A stretch of 64,000 nt of DNA from Pseudonocardia halophobica (GTDB lineage Bacteria; Actinomycetota; Actinomycetes; Mycobacteriales; Pseudonocardiaceae), in contig NZ_BSFQ01000003.1 of assembly GCF_027922425.1 (NCBI RefSeq), forward strand, positions 1 through 64,000, given 5' to 3'. The notes under the pieces were generated by a model. The model saw only the letters and a list, made by a program, of their open reading frames with translations, was not told the DNA's origin and did no database searches. Position 1 is the first letter of the stretch. Every line of letters begins with the position of its first letter. A program made the translations under genes and the position numbers. Shown here one piece after another: positions 60,500 through 64,000 of this stretch.

Positions 60500-61426
60500 T
60501 CAGGCGGTGACGGCGTCCCGCACGGCGAGATGACGGCGCAGGAAGCCGAGCTGGTGGGCCACGGCCGCGGCGTGCCAGGGGCGGCCCGGGTAGATGTCGA
60601 AGTGGTCGCACGGGTAGTGCCGGACCTCGGACCGCGGGGCCCGCGCGGCCGCGGCCGCCGCCGCCGCGGGTGGGGCGCTCTGGTCGAGATCGGCGATCTG
60701 GACCAGGATCGGGCCGTCGATCCGCCGGGCTGCCCGACCGGGCCGGTACAGCGGCAGCTGCAGGAAGGCGCGGGCCGCGACCTCGTTGCGCCAGGTCTCG
60801 CCCGCGATCCCCGTGTAGGCCTCGTAAGCGCCGGGAGCGTTCAGGGCGGCGAGCTCGCCGGGCATCGCGGCAAGCGGAACCAGGACCGGCCCGCGCCCGA
60901 GCCGGGTGGACAGGACGTCCCTCAGCCCGGCCACCGTGCTGCGCAACGCCCCCGGCACGCCCTCACGCTTGACGATGGCCAGCGCGGCGGCGGCGCCGTC
61001 GGAGGCAGGGGTCATGGCGACCGTTGCCGCGATCCGCGAGTCCTCGGCGGCGAGCGCGAACACGTGGCCGCCGGAGAAGGAGACGCCCCAGAGCACGATC
61101 CGGTCCGGGTCGACGCCGTCGAGCCCTCGGGCGAACGCGACGGCGGCGCGGTAGTCGTGGAGCTGCCCCGGCACGTCCGCGACCTGACGTCGGTCGCCCC
61201 CGCTGGCGCCGAACCCGCGATAGTCGAACACCAGGGCGTCCAGGCCCGCCGCGGCCAGTTCCTCGGCGAAGCCCTCCAGGCCGGCGTCCCGGGTCGCCCC
61301 GAAGCCGTGCGCCATGACGACGCACGGGCGCCCGGCCGGGCCGGCGAACCCGTCGTCGTCCGCGGTGTAGCGCCACGCCGCGACGGGGGAGCCGTGGGAG
61401 GTGAAGGTGAGGTCGGTGCGTGTCAC
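60500..61426 (-). CDS. Alpha/beta-hydrolase of the dienelactone-hydrolase-like type
   Basis: Hydrolase of 308 residues: VMAHGFGATRDAGLEGFAEE, FDYRGFGASGG, nucleophile region WGVSFSGGH, and likely catalytic His in PCDHFDIYPG. GTG overlaps the TetR gene as GTGA. It could hydrolyse the ester or lactone formed by the FMO of the same operon. Confidence 0.87.
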   Translation of the reverse strand: MTRTDLTFTSHGSPVAAWRYTADDDGFAGPAGRPCVVMAHGFGATRDAGLEGFAEELAAAGLDALVFDYRGFGASGGDRRQVADVPGQLHDYRAAVAFARGLDGVDPDRIVLWGVSFSGGHVFALAAEDSRIAATVAMTPASDGAAAALAIVKREGVPGALRSTVAGLRDVLSTRLGRGPVLVPLAAMPGELAALNAPGAYEAYTGIAGETWRNEVAARAFLQLPLYRPGRAARRIDGPILVQIADLDQSAPPAAAAAAAARAPRSEVRHYPCDHFDIYPGRPWHAAAVAHQLGFLRRHLAVRDAVTA

Positions 61427-62070
61427 GAGATCGGTCCCGTCGTCGGGCCGTACAGCGCGGCGGTCCACACGGCGACGAGCGCCTCCAGGGCGTCGTCGAT
61501 GAGGGTGGGACTCGCGCCGGAGCGGCTGAGTCGTTCGAAGGTGCGTTCGTTGGCCGCCAGCAGCACGGCCACGAGATCCGCGGCGGCCACCCCCGCGGGG
61601 GCCATCCCGGCCTGCCGGTGGCCCTCCACGAGCACCGCGACCGGCGCCACGAAGCGATCGATCCAGGCGTCCCACAGCTCGCGGACGGCCGGATCGGTGC
61701 CGCGCGCGTCGAGCATCGCGAGCACGAGGCCCTGGTGGTCCCGCCAGGACTCCCAGGTGTGGCGCAACGCCTGCCGCACGGCTTCGCGGGGGTCCTCCGC
61801 GGCCGCGAGCAGGTCGATCGCACCCGCGGCCATCTCGCCGAAGACGTCGGCGAGCAGCGCCGTGACCACGGCGCCCTTGCTGGCGAAGTAGAAGTAGAAG
61901 CCGGAACGGGCCACCCCGGCGGCGGAGGCGATGTCGCCGACCGAGATCTCCGCAAGCGACCGCTCACGCAGCAGCTCCTCGGTGGCACCGAGGATCAGCG
62001 CCCGGCGCTCCTCGCCCACGGAGCGGCGGCGTCGCTCCGGCAGGCGCGGGAGCGGGCTGACGTCACCCAC
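61423..62070 (-). CDS. TetR family transcriptional regulator
   Basis: TetR protein of 215 residues: HTH RALILGATEELLRERSLAEI, VGDIASAAGVARSGFYFYFASKGAVV. GTG 62070 lies two bases after the FMO stop. Probably controls its own operon through the repeats at 63488-63545. Confidence 0.88.
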   Translation of the reverse strand: MGDVSPLPRLPERRRRSVGEERRALILGATEELLRERSLAEISVGDIASAAGVARSGFYFYFASKGAVVTALLADVFGEMAAGAIDLLAAAEDPREAVRQALRHTWESWRDHQGLVLAMLDARGTDPAVRELWDAWIDRFVAPVAVLVEGHRQAGMAPAGVAAADLVAVLLAANERTFERLSRSGASPTLIDDALEALVAVWTAALYGPTTGPIS

Positions 62071-62072
62071 CG

Positions 62073-63443
62073 CTATGCGTCCTGGAGTGCGCTCGCCCGC
62101 CCGGCGAGCCGGACCGGTCCTTCGCGGCGGACGCGGTCGAGCCCCGCCGCGAGTTCCTTCGTCCGCATGTCGTGCTCGTAGACGAAGTAGTCGACCTGCT
62201 GGGTGTGGCGCGGCCGGTCGGCGAAGTGCCCGGTGTAGCGGCGCTCCTCCTCGACGATGACCCGCTCCATCTCCGCGGGCGCTGGGGGCCGGTAGGTGCC
62301 CGCGAAGTAGGCCGCCACCAAGCGGGCCTGGCACTCCACGAACGGGAACAGCGTGGGCAGGGCTTGGGCGAATCCGACGAAGGCGAGGTCGTCGAGGTCC
62401 GGACGGAGGATCCGCTTGTAGAGCGAGAGCCGGTTGTCGGGCGCGGAGAGGAACTCCGGATCGAAGAACGGGAAGCTGATGTTGTACCCGGTGGCGTAGA
62501 CGATCGCGTCGAAGTCCGCCGAGGTGCCGTCGACAAAGTGCACCGTCCGCCCGTCGAGCCGCTCGACGTTCGGCTTCACGGTGGCGTCCCCCGATCCGAG
62601 GCGCAGCAGCAGCTCGCTCGACATCGTCGGGTGGGCCTCGAGGAAGTTGTGGTTCGGCCGTGGCAGGCCGTAGTGCTCCGGCTTGCCCGATATGAGGATC
62701 GGGAGCTTGCGGACGAGTGCCCGCTGGAAGCGACCGGGGATCTGCGGGATGGTGCGGGCGAGCCGGTCTCCCGGCATCCCGAACATGTACTTGGGCACCA
62801 CCCAGGCACCGGAGCGGGTGGACATCACCACGGTGTTGCGGTGCGAACGCTGCGACAGCTCGCTGACCACGTCCGCGGCCGAGTTGCCGATCCCGACGAC
62901 CAGGATCCGCTTGTCGTGCAGGTCCAGCGGGTGGCTCGGGTCGACGTAGTGGTGCGAGTGGATCGACTCGCCGGTGAACTCGCCCGGGAAGTCCGGGAAC
63001 CGGGGGTCCCAGTGGTGACCGTTGGCCACGACGAGCGCGTCGTAGCGGCAGAGCTCGCCGTCCTGCGTCCGCAGCTCCCACCCGCCGCCCGGCAGTCGCT
63101 CGGCGTGCTCGACACCGTTGCGGAAGTGGATCCTCTCGAGCAGGCCGAACGCCTCGGCGTAGCTGTCGAGGTAGCGCTTGATGTGGCTGTGGTGCGGGAA
63201 GTCCGGGTACGACGCCGGCATCGGGAAGTCCTTGAAGGACAACCGCTCCTTCGACGTGTCGATGTGTAGGGACCGGTAGGCGCTGGAGTGGCCGTTCGGG
63301 TTGCCGAAGGCCCAGTTGCCACCGATGCGGTCCGAGCTCTCGAAGCAGTCGTACTCGACGCCGTAGTCGCCGAGCATCTTGCCGGTGGTGAGCCCGCTGA
63401 TGCCGGCGCCGATCACGGCGACGTGCGGGGTGGAATGCGTCAT
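62073..63443 (-). CDS. Flavin-containing monooxygenase (FMO / Baeyer-Villiger type)
   Basis: Class B flavin monooxygenase of 456 residues: FAD motif GAGISGL (12-18 region), FMO fingerprint FTGESIHSHHY (FxGxxxHxxxY), NADPH motif VGIGNSAAD and VYATGYN. ATG after CGGAG. First gene of the seven-gene operon. It oxygenates a soft nucleophile or, Baeyer-Villiger fashion, a ketone; the hydrolase and alcohol dehydrogenase downstream support the latter (inference). Confidence 0.93.
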   Translation of the reverse strand: MTHSTPHVAVIGAGISGLTTGKMLGDYGVEYDCFESSDRIGGNWAFGNPNGHSSAYRSLHIDTSKERLSFKDFPMPASYPDFPHHSHIKRYLDSYAEAFGLLERIHFRNGVEHAERLPGGGWELRTQDGELCRYDALVVANGHHWDPRFPDFPGEFTGESIHSHHYVDPSHPLDLHDKRILVVGIGNSAADVVSELSQRSHRNTVVMSTRSGAWVVPKYMFGMPGDRLARTIPQIPGRFQRALVRKLPILISGKPEHYGLPRPNHNFLEAHPTMSSELLLRLGSGDATVKPNVERLDGRTVHFVDGTSADFDAIVYATGYNISFPFFDPEFLSAPDNRLSLYKRILRPDLDDLAFVGFAQALPTLFPFVECQARLVAAYFAGTYRPPAPAEMERVIVEEERRYTGHFADRPRHTQQVDYFVYEHDMRTKELAAGLDRVRREGPVRLAGRASALQDA

Positions 63444-63487
63444 GAGTACTCCGTGCGACAGTGCGCGAAAGTGTGACCTGGCTGACG

Positions 63488-63545
63488 TGTCGAAGCGACA
63501 TTAGAAGCTTGACTCGACAGGTGTCAAACCGCTCCGACAGGCGTC
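63488..63545 (-). promoter_or_regulatory. FMO-operon promoter with three operator-like repeats
   Basis: Minus-strand TTGACA (63527-63522) and TAATGT (63503-63498), 18-bp spacer. TGTCG-AAG-CGACA (63488-63500) covers the start side. GACAGGTGTC (63516-63525) sits on the -35 and GACAGGCGTC (63536-63545) lies exactly 20 bp further. Outer arms GACTCGAC/GTCGAGTC (63511-63518, 63543-63550) are inverted. Confidence 0.68.
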
Positions 63546-63589
63546 GAGTCGGTCCGCGACAGCGAGTCGTCCGGGAGACCGGTCCGCGT

Positions 63590-63618
63590 TTGACCACTCG
63601 GCGTGTTTAATCTACTTT
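63590..63618 (+). promoter_or_regulatory. Promoter of the right-edge SDR
   Basis: TTGACC (63590-63595) and TACTTT (63613-63618), 17-bp spacer, leading to the SDR at 63657. Confidence 0.6.
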
Positions 63619-63656
63619 CAATTGCGAGAGTCATGGACGACATCGAGAGGACCCAC

Positions 63657-64000
63657 ATGGACGTTCAGGGACTGCGCTGCCTGGTCACGGGCACCGCGTC
63701 GGGCATCGGGGACGCCGTCGCGCGGCAGCTCGTCGCCGCGGGCGCCACCGTGGTGAGCCTCGACCGCAACACGCCCACGGCACCGGTCGAGCAGCACGTG
63801 AAGGTGGACCTCGCCGACCCTGCGAGCATCGACGCGGCGCTGGAGCAGATCGACGGGAACTTCGATGCCCTGCTCAACGTCGCGGGCATCCCCGGCACCG
63901 CCCCGGCGGACCTCGTGTTCAAGGTGAACTTCCTCGGCATGCGCCACCTCACCGAGTCGCTGTTCGAGCGGCTGAACGAGGGCGGCTCCATCGTCGTGGT
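63657..64000 (+). CDS. SDR family oxidoreductase (5' part)
   Basis: The first 114 codons of an SDR: TGTASGIG, VVSLDRN, and LLNVAG where others have NNAG. The ATG at 63657 has GAGAGG six bases before; ATG 63633 is in frame too. The gene runs out of the window. Divergent from the FMO operon. Confidence 0.87.
   Translation, partial: MDVQGLRCLVTGTASGIGDAVARQLVAAGATVVSLDRNTPTAPVEQHVKVDLADPASIDAALEQIDGNFDALLNVAGIPGTAPADLVFKVNFLGMRHLTESLFERLNEGGSIVV

Overview
The window reads as a stretch of a very GC-rich actinobacterial chromosome. Third codon positions are mostly G or C, GTG starts are common, most adjacent genes overlap as GTGA, ATGA or TGATG, and there are F420/FMN-type luciferase-like oxidoreductases, paired acyl-CoA dehydrogenases of the heteromeric actinobacterial kind and many TetR-type features. 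A relative of Pseudonocardia, Amycolatopsis or Rhodococcus is plausible, but the genus cannot be fixed from the sequence. Almost everything encodes catabolism of hydrophobic carboxylic acids through CoA thioesters: five intact acyl-CoA ligases plus one acetoacetyl-CoA-synthetase-like enzyme, two pairs of acyl-CoA dehydrogenases, three enoyl-CoA hydratases, a MaoC hydratase, eight SDRs, thiolases, CoA transferases and importers. No rRNA, tRNA, CRISPR array or complete insertion sequence was seen. A 25-codon tail at the left edge may belong to a transposase.

Region 1 (0-12 kb, minus strand) is a nine-gene operon: FAD oxidoreductase, OYE-type flavoenzyme, SDR, homogentisate-dioxygenase-like cupin, alpha/beta hydrolase, enoyl-CoA hydratase, two acyl-CoA dehydrogenases and an acyl-CoA ligase. 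Its promoter faces a second promoter (12.07 kb) that drives two SDRs, a MarR regulator, an NTF2-like protein and an MFS permease. Each promoter has a TCAAG-NN-CTTGA palindrome over its -35 box. A separate ligase follows at 16.7 kb under its own promoter with a GTTGGCGCCAAC palindrome.

Region 2 (18-48 kb) is the core. Seven near-identical 14-bp operators (consensus ACCGACC[A/G]GTCGG[T/A]) sit on or next to recognisable promoters. They precede (a) a branched-chain-type ABC importer with SDR and esterase (24.7 to 18.3 kb); (b) an SDR, thiolase-like, OB-fold, ligase, ACAD, ACAD, permease operon (32.8 to 25 kb); (c) a divergent SDR; (d) a CoA-transferase, DRE-TIM lyase, acetoacetyl-CoA-synthetase-like, enoyl-CoA hydratase, CaiB operon (34.5-40.6 kb); (e) a MaoC, enoyl-CoA hydratase, ligase, NTF2-like operon (46.7 to 43.5 kb); (f) a second permease (48.1 to 46.8 kb); and (g) a thiolase plus flavin reductase (53.9-55.6 kb). 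A TetR gene at 33.7-34.4 kb lies among these sites and is the best candidate regulator. Genes in (b) resemble the side-chain ACAD / retro-aldolase modules of steroid-type degradation. Embedded here on the minus strand is an unrelated pair (40.6-43.3 kb): a zinc-hook SMC/RecF-like ATPase with a possible HEPN-like C terminus, and a 110-residue partner. It is a candidate defence or DNA-repair module.

Region 3 (48-56 kb) mixes live genes (epoxide-hydrolase-like enzyme, ligase, a tandem double-TetR protein that looks leaderless, thiolase, flavin reductase) with at least four decayed genes: an acyl-CoA ligase, a MaoC protein, an NTF2/SnoaL-like protein and a VOC/glyoxalase. There may also be a deleted SDR.

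Region 4 (56-64 kb) is a seven-gene minus-strand operon: flavin monooxygenase, TetR, hydrolase, phosphotransferase, luciferase-like oxidoreductase, zinc alcohol dehydrogenase and a second luciferase-like oxidoreductase. It is driven from a repeat-rich promoter shared with a divergent SDR that runs off the window.
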